Assembly (NCBI GenBank): GCA_963811595.1
Contig: CAWERW010000008.1
Coordinates: forward strand, 310,001-374,000
Reading direction: 5' to 3'
Source: DASQFQ01 sp963811595
GTDB taxonomy: Bacteria > Actinomycetota > Thermoleophilia > Solirubrobacterales > Solirubrobacteraceae
Length of the DNA stretch: 64,000 bases
The notes beneath the pieces were generated by a model. It saw only the letters and a program-made list of their open reading frames with translations, had not been told where the DNA came from and ran no database searches. Below, one piece after another: positions 23,337 to 31,426 of this stretch (position 1 is the stretch's first letter; each line of letters begins with the position of its first letter). The position numbers and the translations under genes are program-made.

Positions 23337-24275
23337 TCACTTTCGGGCCAAGCTCAATCCTGCAGGCTCCTCGCCCTCCTCGATCAGCCGCCGGATGTCG
23401 CCCGCGCGGCGCGGGTTGAGGAACACGTGGCGCTGGCCGACGCTGGGCTTCTCGGCCAGCAGGCCGGCGGTGAGCAGCGCCTCGCCGACCTCGGACGCGA
23501 GCTGGCGGTCGTTGCCGGCGAAGCCGCGCGCGAGGTGCGCGAAGTCCGTGTGGTAGCCGCCCCACTTCCCCATCCCGTCGAGGCGCTGGAGGATGCGGCG
23601 CGCGACGCGGCGGGCGGGATCGGGGTCGGCGTGGGCGCGGGTGTGCCCCTCGCGCGCGCCGACGACGCTCAGCACGGCGTCCTCGTGCGCCTCGACCGAC
23701 GCGGGGTCGGCCGGGCGCCCGCCGAGCCGCGCGACCGCCTCGGCGATCAGCAGCGGGTGGCGTGAGCCGATCGGCTCGCGCAGCCCGGCCGCGTCGCCGA
23801 GGACTACCGCCGGGACGACGAGCGCCTGCGCCCGCAGGCGGTCGATGCCCTCGACCTGCTCCTCGAACGCGAGCGGTCCGAGCTCCTCGAGCGTGTGCGG
23901 GTCGAAGCCCGCGCCGGGGTAGCCGAGCAGCGCCTGCCCGGCGCGCACGAGGAGCGCCTCGGGGCCGGTCGGCGGGCCGGGCTCGACGAGGCCGACGAGC
24001 GCGCCGACGACCGCGGCGACGAGCAGCCACGCGCGCTCGGAGAGCGCCTCGGCGTCCGCGTGCAGCGCGGCGGTGACCGGGACGGCGGCGAGCAGCCGCT
24101 CGCCGTCGGCGGCGAACGCGACGGCGACGGGCGCCTCGCGCGTGCCCGAGCGCTTCTGGCCGAGCTCGCGCTCGCCGTGGCGGAGCGCGTCGGCAAGCAG
24201 GTCGCGCAGCCGCGCGGTGGCCTGGGGAGGCGCCGAGACGCCGCCCGCGGCGGCGAGCTCGCCGGCGAGGCTCAC
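23337..24275 (-). CDS. uncharacterised protein with winged-helix-like C-terminus
   Basis: 312 residues from GTG 24275; not recognised. The first 100 residues are Ala/Leu-rich with a possible membrane-apposed stretch (AWLLVAAVVGALVGLVEPG). The centre has SRHPLLIAEAVARLGGRPAD. The C-terminus (about 245-312), GKWGGYHTDFAHLARGFAGN followed by DRQLASEVGEALLTAGLL, looks like a winged helix. The GTG overlaps the macro-domain stop (GTGA), so the two are coupled. No function is proposed. Confidence 0.65.
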   Translation of the reverse strand: MSLAGELAAAGGVSAPPQATARLRDLLADALRHGERELGQKRSGTREAPVAVAFAADGERLLAAVPVTAALHADAEALSERAWLLVAAVVGALVGLVEPGPPTGPEALLVRAGQALLGYPGAGFDPHTLEELGPLAFEEQVEGIDRLRAQALVVPAVVLGDAAGLREPIGSRHPLLIAEAVARLGGRPADPASVEAHEDAVLSVVGAREGHTRAHADPDPARRVARRILQRLDGMGKWGGYHTDFAHLARGFAGNDRQLASEVGEALLTAGLLAEKPSVGQRHVFLNPRRAGDIRRLIEEGEEPAGLSLARK

Positions 24276-24772
24276 GACTCGAGGGCGGCCTCGAACGCCG
24301 CTCTGGCGGCCTCGCCGTGGACGGCGAAGACGACGCGCTCGAGGGCGGAGCCCTGCTCGAGGTGGCGCCGCACCTCCTCGACCTCGATGCGCGCGGCGTC
24401 GGCGAGCGGGAAGCCGCCGACGCCGGTGCCGAACGCGACGAGCGCGAGGCTCTTCGCGCCGAGCCCGTCGGCCTTCGCCAGGGCCGAGGCGGTGGCGCGG
24501 CGGATGATGTCCTCCGAGGTCGGGCCGCCGAGGTGCATCGTGGCGGCGTGGATGACCCATCGCGAGGGCATCTCGCCCGCGGTGGTCTCGACCGCCTCGC
24601 CGAGGCCGATCGGCGCCTTCTTGTCGGACTCGCGCTGGACCTCGGGCCCGCCGGCGCGGGAGATCGCGCCCGCGACGCCCCCGCCGTGGGCGAGGTCGGT
24701 GTTCGCCGCGTTGGCGATCGCGTCGACCTCGAGCGCCGTGATGTCGGTGTCAAGCACCTCGACCGTGGCCAC
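24272..24772 (-). CDS. macro domain protein (ADP-ribose-binding)
   Basis: 166 residues from GTG 24772. VDAIANAANTDLAHGGGVAGAI is the ADP-ribose-binding loop, and FGTGVGGFPLADAA is the second phosphate loop. Such single-domain proteins bind or hydrolyse ADP-ribose, O-acetyl-ADP-ribose or ADP-ribosylated substrates. The GTG lies 7 nt after a TACCGT box on this strand, which fixes the start. It is divergent from acylphosphatase with an 18-bp gap. Confidence 0.9.
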   Translation of the reverse strand: MATVEVLDTDITALEVDAIANAANTDLAHGGGVAGAISRAGGPEVQRESDKKAPIGLGEAVETTAGEMPSRWVIHAATMHLGGPTSEDIIRRATASALAKADGLGAKSLALVAFGTGVGGFPLADAARIEVEEVRRHLEQGSALERVVFAVHGEAARAAFEAALES

Positions 24773-24778
24773 GCTGGC

Positions 24779-24785
24779 TACGGTA
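24779..24785. promoter_or_regulatory. overlapping divergent -10 boxes, macro and acyP
   Basis: TACGGTA reads TACGGT on the plus strand (6 nt before ATG 24791) and TACCGT on the minus strand (7 nt before GTG 24772). The two boxes share five bases. Both transcripts would be leaderless and mutually exclusive in initiation. Confidence 0.6.
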
Positions 24786-24790
24786 CCCAC

Positions 24791-25060
24791 ATGACGGTCC
24801 GCAGGCGGGTGGTGGCCCACGGCAAGGTGCAGGGCGTCTTCTTCCGCGACTCCACGCGCGCGGAGGCCGAGCGCCGCGGCGTCACCGGCTGGGTGCGCAA
24901 CACCGAGAAGGGCACGGTCGAGGCCGTGTTCGAGGGCGACCCCGAGATGGTCGACGCGATGATCTGGTTCGTGCGCGACGGCCCCGGCAGCGCCGACGTC
25001 GACCGGGTCGAGGTCGACGACGAGGAGCCCGCCGGGCTCCGCGGCTTCAAAGTGACTTGA
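24791..25060 (+). CDS. acyP: acylphosphatase
   Basis: 89 residues. GKVQGVFFRDSTRAEAERRG holds the phosphate-binding loop and catalytic Arg; GWVRNTEKGTVEAVFEG holds the catalytic Asn. It hydrolyses acyl phosphates. Its small size and full motif set make the call secure. It shares its promoter region with the macro-domain gene. Confidence 0.94.
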   Translation: MTVRRRVVAHGKVQGVFFRDSTRAEAERRGVTGWVRNTEKGTVEAVFEGDPEMVDAMIWFVRDGPGSADVDRVEVDDEEPAGLRGFKVT

Positions 25061-25091
25061 CCGCGGCGCCGCGGAGCGGTTGGATTGCTCC

Positions 25092-25394
25092 ATGGCCACC
25101 GTGACGCACGCCGAGGCCACGGCCGCCCCGACGGCCGCCGAGCCCGAGCGCAAGCCGCCTTCCACCGCGCGGGGCGTTCCCGCGACCATGCTCTCGATGC
25201 AGCGCAGCGCCGGCAACGCCGCCGTGGCGCGGATGGTCGAGAAGCCGACCGGGCGCGTGCTCCAGCGCTGCGGCGCCGGCGGATGCACGTGCGGCGGCGC
25301 CTGCGGCGGCGGGCACGCCGCGGAGGAGGAGCTGCTGGAAGAGCAGCTCGGCGCGGGGCTGTTGCGCTCCGCCGTCGCCCGCCGGTCCGCGTAG
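25092..25394 (+). CDS. short protein with LQRSAGN-like motif and Cys/Gly tail
   Basis: 100 residues from ATG 25092. The segment MLSMQRSAGNAAVARMVEKP resembles the leader found in actinobacterial DUF4157 proteins linked to contractile injection systems (recalled resemblance). It is followed by CGAGGCTCGGACGGGH, rich in Cys and Gly, and an acidic LLEEQLGAGLL stretch. There is no DUF4157 metalloprotease domain and no injection genes nearby, so it is an orphan or a free-standing leader. Function unknown. Confidence 0.6.
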   Translation: MATVTHAEATAAPTAAEPERKPPSTARGVPATMLSMQRSAGNAAVARMVEKPTGRVLQRCGAGGCTCGGACGGGHAAEEELLEEQLGAGLLRSAVARRSA

Positions 25395-25436
25395 AGCAGG
25401 GCTTTTCCGCCCTCCGGTTCCGTCCTGGGGCGGACC

Positions 25437-25442
25437 TAGGCT
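25437..25442 (+). promoter_or_regulatory. predicted -10 box (TAGGCT) of the gene at 25453
   Basis: TAGGCT ends 10 nt before ATG 25453, with no Shine-Dalgarno. It lies in the 58-bp gap after the gene at 25092. Confidence 0.4.
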
Positions 25443-25452
25443 GCTTGGTCGG

Positions 25453-26892
25453 ATGGAAGCCGCCGCCACACCCCTGCGCTCGCCGCGCATCACCGTCCTC
25501 GCCAACCGCGTGCTCATCGACGGCCTGTCGATCGACGACGCGACGGTCGTCGAGTACGTCCGCGCCCGCGTCGACGCGGGTGACGACCCCGCGGTCGTCA
25601 TCGCCGACGCGGCCGAGATCGGCGCCCGCGTGCTGCACCGCGAGCAGACGGGCGCGAACGTCGAGTTCGTCAAGGCCGAGCTCGAGAAGACCGCCCGCGA
25701 GATGCAGGGGGAGTTCGCCGACCGCTCGCGCGCCGTCGCCGAGGTGTTCGACCGCAAGTTCGACGAGGCGTTCGGCCCGGACAAGGGCCACGTCGCCCGC
25801 GTGCTCGCGAAGCACTTCGGCGACGAGTCCTCGGTCGCGGTGCAGAACCAGATCAAGGCGGTGCTCGCCGAGGCGGCGGTGGCGATGCGCGACGACCTGC
25901 GAAAGCAGTTCGCGGCCGACTCGGAGGACAACCCGCTGGCAGCCTTCCAGCGCACGTCGCTGGCGGTCGTCAAGCAGAGCTCCGACCAGCACAACCAGCG
26001 GCTGCAGGAGATGAACCAGACGATCCAGGGGCTGCGGCTGGAGCTGGAGCGCGCGCGGGCGGAGAAGGAGAAGGCCGAGGCGGTCGCGCACGAGGCCGCG
26101 CGCGGGACGGCGAAGGGCCGCTCGTTCGAGGAGGCCGTGTACGCGGTGCTCGACGAGGTCGCGGTGCGCCAGGGCGACGACTGCGACGCGGTCGGCGACG
26201 TCAAGGGCGGCACCGGCAAGACCGGGGACATCGTGGTGGCGATCGAGGGCTGCACCGGCCCGGCGCGCGGCCGCGTCGTGTTCGAGGCGAAGGCCTCGCG
26301 GCTCTCGAAGCCGAAGGCGATCGAGGAGCTCGACCGCGCGCGGGCCGAGCGCAACGCCGACTTCGCGGTGCTCGTCGTGCCCGACGAGGAGCGCGTCCCG
26401 GCGAAGATGCACCAGCTGCGCGAGTACGGCGGCGACAAGCTCGTCGTCTGCTTCGACCCCGAGGAGGGCACGACGCTGTCCCTCGAGGTCGCCTACGCGC
26501 TGGCGCGAGCGCGCGTGCTGATGGCCCGCGGCGAGGCCGACGGGATCGACCCGTCGGCGATCCGCGACGCGATCGAGCGGGCGACCGGCGCGATGGCCGA
26601 CGTCCTGCGCGTGAAGCAGCAGCTGACGGGCGCGAAGACCTCGATCGACAAGGGCGCCGCCATCCTCGACGCGATGACGACCGCCGTGCGCGCGCAGCTG
26701 ACCCAGGTCGAGCTGCTGCTGGCCGCGGCCGAGGGGGACGCGACGGAGGTCGACGCCGCGCCTGTCGCGGAGGCCCCGCCCGACGAGCCCGCGCCCGTGG
26801 AGGCGGCCCCTTCGCCCGCCACCGCTGCGGCGCGGCGCGACGCGCGGCCGCTGCCCGAGCCGTATCCCGGCGCGGAGCAGCTCCCCTTCTAG
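25453..26892 (+). CDS. coiled-coil protein with PD-(D/E)XK nuclease-like domain
   Basis: 479 residues. N-terminal helices lead to a coiled coil (about 180-215, QGLRLELERARAEKEKAEAV). Residues 222-310 carry RSFEEAV, then KTGDIVV (Asp259), then VVFEAKAS (Glu278, Lys280), the acid-Asp-E-x-K order of PD-(D/E)XK nucleases, followed by FAVLVVP. A helical region and a Pro/Ala-rich acidic tail ending AEQLPF follow. Its layout recalls RmuC or DUF2130-like proteins but I cannot assign a family. Its TAG shares CTAG with the convergent ABC permease stop. Confidence 0.7.
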   Translation: MEAAATPLRSPRITVLANRVLIDGLSIDDATVVEYVRARVDAGDDPAVVIADAAEIGARVLHREQTGANVEFVKAELEKTAREMQGEFADRSRAVAEVFDRKFDEAFGPDKGHVARVLAKHFGDESSVAVQNQIKAVLAEAAVAMRDDLRKQFAADSEDNPLAAFQRTSLAVVKQSSDQHNQRLQEMNQTIQGLRLELERARAEKEKAEAVAHEAARGTAKGRSFEEAVYAVLDEVAVRQGDDCDAVGDVKGGTGKTGDIVVAIEGCTGPARGRVVFEAKASRLSKPKAIEELDRARAERNADFAVLVVPDEERVPAKMHQLREYGGDKLVVCFDPEEGTTLSLEVAYALARARVLMARGEADGIDPSAIRDAIERATGAMADVLRVKQQLTGAKTSIDKGAAILDAMTTAVRAQLTQVELLLAAAEGDATEVDAAPVAEAPPDEPAPVEAAPSPATAAARRDARPLPEPYPGAEQLPF

Positions 26893-28055
26893 GCGCGCCA
26901 GGCCTCGCGGAGCTTGACCGCGGAGCCCGTGCGGAGCACCGCTCCGCTGTAGATGCGCCCCGCCAGCGGGATCAACGCGAGCGTGGCCCCCGCCGTGATC
27001 ACGACCGCTGCGAGGATCTCGAACGTCGAGGCCTCGCCGAGCGCGATCCGCGGCGGCATCGTGATCGGCGCGCTGAACGGGATGAAGGAGCTGACGCGGG
27101 CGACGGTGCCGTCGGGATCCTCGAGCACGATGAACGACACGAAGAACGAGACCAGGATCACCATCGTGAGCGGGGTCATCGTCGACTGCAGCTCCTCCTG
27201 GCGCGGCACGATCGCACCGGCGCAGGCGAACAGGCACGCGTAGAACGCATAGCCGAGCACGAACCAGCCGACCGCCAGCGCGGCCGCGCCGAGGATGTCG
27301 CCGTCGACCTCCAACGCGCCCGACGCGGTCGCTGCCGCGAGCCCCACCGCCGTCATCAGCACGAGTTGGACGAACCCGAGCAGGCCGAGGCCGATCACCT
27401 TGCCCGCCAGCAGATCCTTCGGCCGGATCGTCGACAGCAGCACCTCGACGACGCGCGAGGCCTTCTCCTCCACCACCCCGCTCGCCAGCAGGTAGCCGAA
27501 CGTCAGCAGCTGCGCGTAGAGCGCGAGGATGGCCACGAACGCGAACCCGGCCTTGCGGTCGCGGTCCGGATCGACCGCCTCGACGGTCGACACCGACAGC
27601 GGCGGCGGGTTCAACGCCGCCCGCAGCTCCGCGCCCTCCAGCCCCGCGTCGCGCAGCGCGGCCGCCTGGCGCGCCTGGCGGGAGGCCGCCTGCACGGCGT
27701 TGACGAGATCGTCGTCGGGCTCCTCCTGCGCGCGCAGGCCCGAGCTCGTCAGCACCGCATCGACGTCGCCGACCTCGACCTCGTCGGCCGCGACCGGCAC
27801 CACCGTGATCTCGGCGTCGAACGCGCCCGCCTGTCGCTTGGCCTCCTCCGCCACGGCCACCGCCCCGCCGCCGACGGCCGCGAGCCTGTACTTCGTCGTC
27901 CCGCCGGCGCCGAGCAGCGGCGGCAGCACCGCGACGAGCACGATGATCGCGACCGTCACCGCCACCGAGATGAGGAACGCCTTCTCACGCAACTTCGTCG
28001 AGATCTCGCGGCGCGCCACGAGCGCCACGGCCGCGCGGCCCTCGAGCCCGCTCAC
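26889..28055 (-). CDS. ABC-2 type transporter permease (NatB-like)
   Basis: 388 residues from GTG 28055. One N-terminal helix (FLISVAVTVAIIVLVAVLPP), a large extracytoplasmic loop (about 55-170), then five to six helices, with VVEEKASRVVEVLLSTIRP, the typical NatB/ABC-2 signature. It exports ions or small molecules with the NatA-like ATPase just upstream (GTGA overlap). Substrate unknown. Confidence 0.9.
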   Translation of the reverse strand: MSGLEGRAAVALVARREISTKLREKAFLISVAVTVAIIVLVAVLPPLLGAGGTTKYRLAAVGGGAVAVAEEAKRQAGAFDAEITVVPVAADEVEVGDVDAVLTSSGLRAQEEPDDDLVNAVQAASRQARQAAALRDAGLEGAELRAALNPPPLSVSTVEAVDPDRDRKAGFAFVAILALYAQLLTFGYLLASGVVEEKASRVVEVLLSTIRPKDLLAGKVIGLGLLGFVQLVLMTAVGLAAATASGALEVDGDILGAAALAVGWFVLGYAFYACLFACAGAIVPRQEELQSTMTPLTMVILVSFFVSFIVLEDPDGTVARVSSFIPFSAPITMPPRIALGEASTFEILAAVVITAGATLALIPLAGRIYSGAVLRTGSAVKLREAWRA

Positions 28056-28945
28056 GACGCCACCGCCTTGCGGAACAGCTCGCTCAGCGTCGGCCGCTCG
28101 AGCGCGAAGTGCGTGACCGTGCCGGCCGACCGCGCCGCGTCGAGCAGCGCCTCCGGCGGCGCCCCGTCGGTCAGCGCCACCAGCACGCCGTCGACGCCGC
28201 GGTCGACGACCTCGGCGCCCGGCACGCTCCCGAGCCACGCCTCGTCGCCGCCGCGGACCGCCACGCGCACGAGCGGCCGCGCCGCGCCGCGCTCGCGCAG
28301 GTCCTCGACCCGGCCCGACGCGACGAGCCGGCCGTTGTTGATGATCACCACCGACTCGCACAGCCGCTCGACGAGCTCGAGCTGGTGCGAGGAGAAGACC
28401 ACCGGCACGCCCTCTTCGGCGAGCTCGCGCAGCACGCCGCTGAGCACGTCGACGCCGACGGGGTCGAGCCCGGAGAACGGCTCGTCGAGCACGAGCAGCT
28501 CCGGCCCGTGCACGAGCGCCACCGCGAGCTGCACCCGCTGCTGGTTGCCGAGCGAGAGCGTCTCGACGCGGTCGCCCGCCCGGTCGGCGATCCCGAGCCG
28601 CTCGAGCCACGTGTCGGCCGCCGCGCCGGCCTCGGCGCGCGCGAGCCCGTGCAGCTCCGCGAAGTAGGCGAGCTGGTCGCGCACCCGCATCTTCGGGTAC
28701 AGCCCGCGCTCCTCCGGCATGTAGCCGAAGCGCGCCCGCGTCGCCAGGTCGACCGGCTTCCCGCGCCAGCGCACCTCGCCCGCGTCGGCCGCGAGCACGC
28801 CGAGGATGATCCGCATCGTCGTCGTCTTGCCGGCGCCGTTCGGCCCGACGAACCCGAACAGCTGCCCGGGCTCGACGGTGAACGACAGCCCGTCGAGCGC
28901 GACCACGTCGCCGTACCGCCGCGCCAGGTCCGCCACCTCCAGCAT
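28052..28945 (-). CDS. ABC transporter ATP-binding protein (NatA-like)
   Basis: 297 residues. Walker A GPNGAGKTTTMR, signature LSLGNQQRVQLA (LSxGxxQ form), Walker B LLVLDEPFSGLDP, and the H-loop in SSHQLELVE. The C-terminal extension is of the NatA/CcmA type (DUF4162-like). It pairs with the permease through GTGA overlap. It is divergent from a GST-family gene 31 bp away. Confidence 0.94.
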   Translation of the reverse strand: MLEVADLARRYGDVVALDGLSFTVEPGQLFGFVGPNGAGKTTTMRIILGVLAADAGEVRWRGKPVDLATRARFGYMPEERGLYPKMRVRDQLAYFAELHGLARAEAGAAADTWLERLGIADRAGDRVETLSLGNQQRVQLAVALVHGPELLVLDEPFSGLDPVGVDVLSGVLRELAEEGVPVVFSSHQLELVERLCESVVIINNGRLVASGRVEDLRERGAARPLVRVAVRGGDEAWLGSVPGAEVVDRGVDGVLVALTDGAPPEALLDAARSAGTVTHFALERPTLSELFRKAVAS

Positions 28946-28956
28946 CCACCCAAGAG

Positions 28957-28967
28957 ATACCGGGTAT
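28957..28967. promoter_or_regulatory. palindrome ATACCGGGTAT between ABC and GST genes
   Basis: ATACC-G-GGTAT is a perfect 11-bp palindrome in the 31-bp divergent gap. It could be an operator or paired -10 elements (TATC/TATG on each strand), but neither side has a full TAnnnT box. Confidence 0.35.
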
Positions 28968-28976
28968 GGCCGTGGC

Positions 28977-29852
28977 GTGTCGGTACGGTCAACCGGAGCC
29001 TTCGAGCGCCAGGACGCGAAGTTCCGCGGCTGGGCGGAGTTGCCGGCGCGCGCCGGGCGCTACCACCTCTACGTCGCGCTGGCCTGCCCGTGGTCGCACC
29101 GCGCCGTCATCGCCCGCCTGCTCAAGGGCCTCGAGGACGATGTCGGCATCTCCTATCTGCACCCCTACCGCGACGATCGCGGCTGGGCGTTCACCGGCGA
29201 CGGCTACACCGACGGAGTCAACGGCTTCGAGTACCTCGCCGAGGCCTACGAGGAGACCGAGCCCGGCTACGACGGCCGCATCAGCGTCCCCGTGCTGTGG
29301 GACAGCGAGACCCGCCGCATCGTCTCCAACGAGTCGCACGACATCATGCGCATGTTCAACGCGGCCCGCCCGGAGGGCGACCTCTACCCCGCGCCGCTGC
29401 GCGCCGAGATCGACCGCATCAACGAGCGCGTCTACGACACCGTCAACAACGGCGTCTACCGCGCCGGCTTCGCGAAGACCCAGGAGGCCTACGACGAGGC
29501 GTTCGACCAGCTCTTCGACTCGCTGGCCTGGCTCGAGGACATCCTCGGCGACCGCCGCTACCTCGCGGGCGAGGAGATCACCGAGGCCGACTGGCGCCTC
29601 TTCCCCACGCTCGTGCGCTTCGACCCCGTCTACCACGTGCACTTCCGCTGCAACGGCCGCCGGCTCGTCGACCACCCGAACCTGTGGGCCTACGCCCGCG
29701 AGCTCTACCAGCGCCCGGGGATCGCCGAAACCGTCGCGATGGACGAGATCAAGCTGCACTACTACACGACGCACGACTCGCTGAACCCGAAGCGCATCAT
29801 CCCGCGCGGGCCGCTCGACGCCGACTGGACCGCGCCGCACGGGCGCGGCTGA
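28977..29852 (+). CDS. Xi-class glutathione S-transferase / hydroquinone reductase-like
   Basis: 291 residues from GTG 28977. LYVALACPWSHRAVIA holds the catalytic Cys37 of glutathionyl-hydroquinone reductases. ISVPVLWD and the C-terminal YLAGEEITEADWRLFPTLVR complete the thioredoxin-plus-helical GST layout. The family reduces glutathionyl-quinones. Actinobacteria mostly use mycothiol, so the thiol cofactor is an open point. The next gene is convergent, 4 bp away. Confidence 0.88.
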   Translation: MSVRSTGAFERQDAKFRGWAELPARAGRYHLYVALACPWSHRAVIARLLKGLEDDVGISYLHPYRDDRGWAFTGDGYTDGVNGFEYLAEAYEETEPGYDGRISVPVLWDSETRRIVSNESHDIMRMFNAARPEGDLYPAPLRAEIDRINERVYDTVNNGVYRAGFAKTQEAYDEAFDQLFDSLAWLEDILGDRRYLAGEEITEADWRLFPTLVRFDPVYHVHFRCNGRRLVDHPNLWAYARELYQRPGIAETVAMDEIKLHYYTTHDSLNPKRIIPRGPLDADWTAPHGRG

Positions 29853-29856
29853 GCGC

Positions 29857-30414
29857 TCAGCGCCCGCCGAAGCCGAACGTCGTCGTGTAGATCGCCGCCT
29901 GCTTGGGCTGCTCCTGCGGCTCAGGCGCGTCGTAGGCCATCCCGATCCCGATCTCGCGGTAGCCCGGCTCGAGGATGTTGCGCCGGTGACCCGGGCTCTT
30001 CATCCACATCTCGACGACCGACGCGGGCGTGCTCTTCTCCGTCTCGCCCCACGCGAGGTTCTCGCCGACGAGGATCGGCGGGTAGCCCTGGCGCACGATC
30101 CGCGCGTCGGGATGCACGCCGTCGGGGTTCTTGTGCTCGAAGAAGTCGCGCGCGCCCATGTCGAGCGAGTGCAGCTCGGCGGCGCGCTGCAGCATCGCGT
30201 TCTCGGTCAGCGGCGCCAGCGACTCGCGGGCGCGCCGGGCGTTGATGAGGCAGAGCGTGGCGGCGCGCACCTGCACGACGTTGCCCGCCTCGGGGCGCAG
30301 CCACGAGCCGGCGCAGCCGTCGACGTCGGGCTTCTCGGCGGCGGCGAGCGAGGGACCGCCGCCGCAGCCCGCGCAGGCGAGCATGAGGAGGAGGAGAGCG
30401 ACGACGACCCGCAC
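29857..30414 (-). CDS. CAP/SCP-like domain lipoprotein
   Basis: 185 residues from GTG 30414. A signal peptide ends in LLMLACAGCGGG, a likely lipobox, so it should be membrane-anchored outside. The CAP core is clear: LHSLDMGARDFFEHKNPDG, VGENLAWG, and SPGHRRNILEPGYREIGIG. Such bacterial CAP proteins occur in spores and cell envelopes; activity is mostly unknown. It closes the coaD/DivIVA block. Confidence 0.88.
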   Translation of the reverse strand: MRVVVALLLLMLACAGCGGGPSLAAAEKPDVDGCAGSWLRPEAGNVVQVRAATLCLINARRARESLAPLTENAMLQRAAELHSLDMGARDFFEHKNPDGVHPDARIVRQGYPPILVGENLAWGETEKSTPASVVEMWMKSPGHRRNILEPGYREIGIGMAYDAPEPQEQPKQAAIYTTTFGFGGR

Positions 30415-30446
30415 CCAGCGGGCATCGTCAGGCGGGACGGGCCGCT

Positions 30447-30911
30447 TTAGCCGACTTCGGCCGGTTCGTCCTTGCCCTGCAGGCGCTCGCGGCCGCGCTG
30501 CACGGCGGCGATGAACTTCGAGAGGTTGACCTCGAGCGTGTTGAGGATCTCGTCGGCGTAGTCCTCCGCGCCGAGGCGGATCTCGCGCTCGCGGGCGCGG
30601 GCGTCCTCGATGATGTCCTCGGCCTGGCGCTCGGCCTGCTTGGTGACCTCCTGCTGCGAGGTCAGCTGGGACTGGCGCTCGCGCGCCTCCTTGACGATGC
30701 GCTCGGCCTCGCGCTTGGCCTCGGCCAGCATCTCCTGGCGCTCCTTGACGATCCAGCGCGCCTGCTTGATCTCCTCAGGGATCGTCGCGCGCATCTGGTC
30801 GAGGATGTCGTAGATCTCCTCCTGGTCCACGCGGACCGTCCCCGTCATGGGGACCGTCTTGGCGTTGTGGACCAGATCGTCCAGCTTGTCGATGAGTACG
30901 AGGACGTCCAT
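30447..30911 (-). CDS. DivIVA-like coiled-coil protein
   Basis: 154 residues from ATG 30911. It starts VLVLIDKLDDLVHNAKTVPM, like the short actinobacterial DivIVA relatives next to coaD. A long charged coiled coil (about 40-140) holds many EAER/AREREI heptads. It probably scaffolds or polymerises at the membrane (inference). It follows coaD by 17 bp. Confidence 0.75.
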   Translation of the reverse strand: MDVLVLIDKLDDLVHNAKTVPMTGTVRVDQEEIYDILDQMRATIPEEIKQARWIVKERQEMLAEAKREAERIVKEARERQSQLTSQQEVTKQAERQAEDIIEDARAREREIRLGAEDYADEILNTLEVNLSKFIAAVQRGRERLQGKDEPAEVG

Positions 30912-30928
30912 GGGCGCTCCTGCTTTCG

Positions 30929-31426
30929 TCAGCGGCCGAGAGCTTCCTGCAACCGGACCGCTACCTCCTCGGGCACGAGCCCGGAGATGTCGCCGCCGAA
31001 GGTGGCGATCTCCTTCACTCCGCTCGAGGACAAGAAACTGTACTGCGGCGACGCCATCAGGTAGACGGACTCCACGTCCTCGGCCAGGTGGCGGTTGAGC
31101 TGGTTCATCTCCAGCTCGTACTCGAAGTCCGAGATCGCGCGCAGTCCCTTCACGATCGCCTTGGCCCCGACCGAGCGCGCGTACTGCACGATCAGCACGT
31201 CGAACGTCTCGACCCGCACGTTGCCGAGATGGGCCGTCGCGTTCGCGATGAACGAGCACCGCTCCTCGGCGGTGAACAGCCCCTTGTTCTTGCGCACGGA
31301 GGCGTTGACGACCGCCACGATGAGCTGGTCGAACATCACGCTGGCGCGCGAGATGACGTCGATGTGCCCGTTCGTGATCGGGTCGTAGGAGCCGGGACAG
31401 ACGGCGATGCGGTTATCGGGGTTCAT
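30929..31426 (-). CDS. coaD: phosphopantetheine adenylyltransferase
   Basis: 165 residues. CPGSYDPITNGHIDVISRAS has the T/H-x-x-H nucleotidyltransferase motif, and FLSSSGVKEIATFGGD is the conserved late motif with Ser-Ser-x-x-x-K. It makes dephospho-CoA from pantetheine phosphate. It overlaps rsmD by 14 bp; rsmD-coaD is a conserved pair. Confidence 0.96.
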   Translation of the reverse strand: MNPDNRIAVCPGSYDPITNGHIDVISRASVMFDQLIVAVVNASVRKNKGLFTAEERCSFIANATAHLGNVRVETFDVLIVQYARSVGAKAIVKGLRAISDFEYELEMNQLNRHLAEDVESVYLMASPQYSFLSSSGVKEIATFGGDISGLVPEEVAVRLQEALGR

